Source of the DNA: Paenibacillus sp. SYP-B3998
Lineage (GTDB): Bacteria > Bacillota > Bacilli > Paenibacillales > NBRC-103111
NCBI RefSeq assembly: GCF_010820665.1
Contig: NZ_JAAIKC010000004.1
Span: 349,626-413,625, forward strand
Direction of reading: 5' to 3'
DNA: 64,000 nucleotides
Shown here: piece by piece, positions 63,819-64,000 of the stretch
How the letters are laid out: each line of letters opens with the position of its first letter
How positions within the stretch are numbered: the first letter of the stretch is position 1
The notes under the pieces: model-generated
Database searches by the model: none
What the model was told of the DNA's origin: nothing
The model's input: only the letters and a program-made list of their open reading frames with translations
Position numbers and translations under genes: made by a program

Positions 63819-64000
63819 TGCTCCCCTTACGGTAGACAGGTGAAATAATAAAACCTGTTGCTGTAAGGGGAGCTTTTTCATGTCAAAAAGAAAATACGGA
63901 GCTGCGGAAAAACTCATTATCCTTAATGAAGTATCAAGTGGACAACTAGGTTTTCTGGCCGCAGCTAAGAAATATGAGATCAATAAAACGACTTTAATGA
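63819..64000 (+). mobile_element. Left end of an IS3-like insertion sequence
   Basis: The element begins near TGCTCCCCTTACGG. A hairpin GCTCCCCTTAC (63820-63830) / GTAAGGGGAGC (63863-63873) with inner ACAGGT/ACCTGT and T-run lies between the end and the transposase start. It probably blocks read-through into the transposase. The right end is outside the window, so boundaries are approximate. Confidence 0.65.
63880..64000 (+). CDS. IS3-family transposase OrfA (partial)
   Basis: The first 40 codons are within the window: MSKRKYGAAEKLIILNEVSS then GQLGFLAAAKKYEINKTTLM. This is the helix-turn-helix start of IS3/IS150-type OrfA, which binds the element ends. The gene runs off the right edge, and orfB with the DDE domain is not seen. 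Confidence 0.8.
   Translation, partial: MSKRKYGAAEKLIILNEVSSGQLGFLAAAKKYEINKTTLM

Overview
The window reads as chromosome of an endospore-forming member of the Bacillota, most likely Paenibacillus or a close relative. The reasons are a GerA-type germinant receptor operon, a SigI/RsgI pair, a T-box leader before ilvB, an L20 leader before infC-rpmI-rplT, a tandem glycine riboswitch before gcvT-gcvPA-gcvPB, strong GGAGG ribosome sites and gene families typical of Bacilli. No rRNA, tRNA, CRISPR array, plasmid or phage module was seen. One insertion-sequence end enters at the right edge.

Layout. 0.1-7.9 kb: an IMP dehydrogenase of an unusual (Tritrichomonas-like) type, manA, the tRNA-modification pair mnmM/ytqA, a secreted WGxxGxxG-tailed protein, trmB, a lipid-type glycosyltransferase and a PAP2 phosphatase. 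8.1-10.8 kb: two further glycosyltransferases. 10.8-12.3 kb: infC-rpmI-rplT behind an L20 autoregulatory leader, infC starting with ATT. 12.5-18.0 kb: T-box leader and ilvB-ilvN-ilvC-leuA, with long hairpins on both sides of ilvC. 18-27.3 kb: an aminotransferase, a germination operon of order A-B-C-B-C, and leuB. 27.4-31.9 kb: a PerR-box peroxiredoxin, an H-protein homologue without the lipoyl lysine, an ABC exporter and a SnoaL-like protein. 32-44.2 kb: a minus-strand alpha-glucan/sugar-nucleotide cluster with two copies of a DUF4912 + (GH57-GT4 fusion) cassette, a nucleotidyltransferase-phosphomutase fusion and a GH15 enzyme. 44.2-50 kb: a small zinc-finger-like protein, an XRE regulator, sigI-rsgI and a Fur-controlled PepSY membrane protein. 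50-56 kb: aldo/keto reductase, leucyl aminopeptidase, Gfo/Idh oxidoreductase, WYL regulator, VOC and DinB proteins. 56-61.9 kb: glycine cleavage genes and a sulfite-oxidase-like protein. 62-64 kb: small genes and the left end of an IS3-like element.

How genes work together. ilvBNC-leuA and leuB serve branched-chain amino acid synthesis. gcvT-PA-PB plus the divergent gcvH make the glycine cleavage system, switched on by glycine. The 32-44 kb cluster probably builds, branches and trims an alpha-glucan or related storage/surface polysaccharide.

The most novel signal is a 40-nt modular hairpin repeat found at three unrelated loci (trmB, the nucleotidyltransferase-phosphomutase gene, and the gene at 44389). 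Its last copy always runs into the Shine-Dalgarno sequence, and its stem sequence changes between loci while pairing is kept. It looks like a repeated 5'-UTR RNA element. All functional statements come from reading the sequence and remembered family features; no searches were run.
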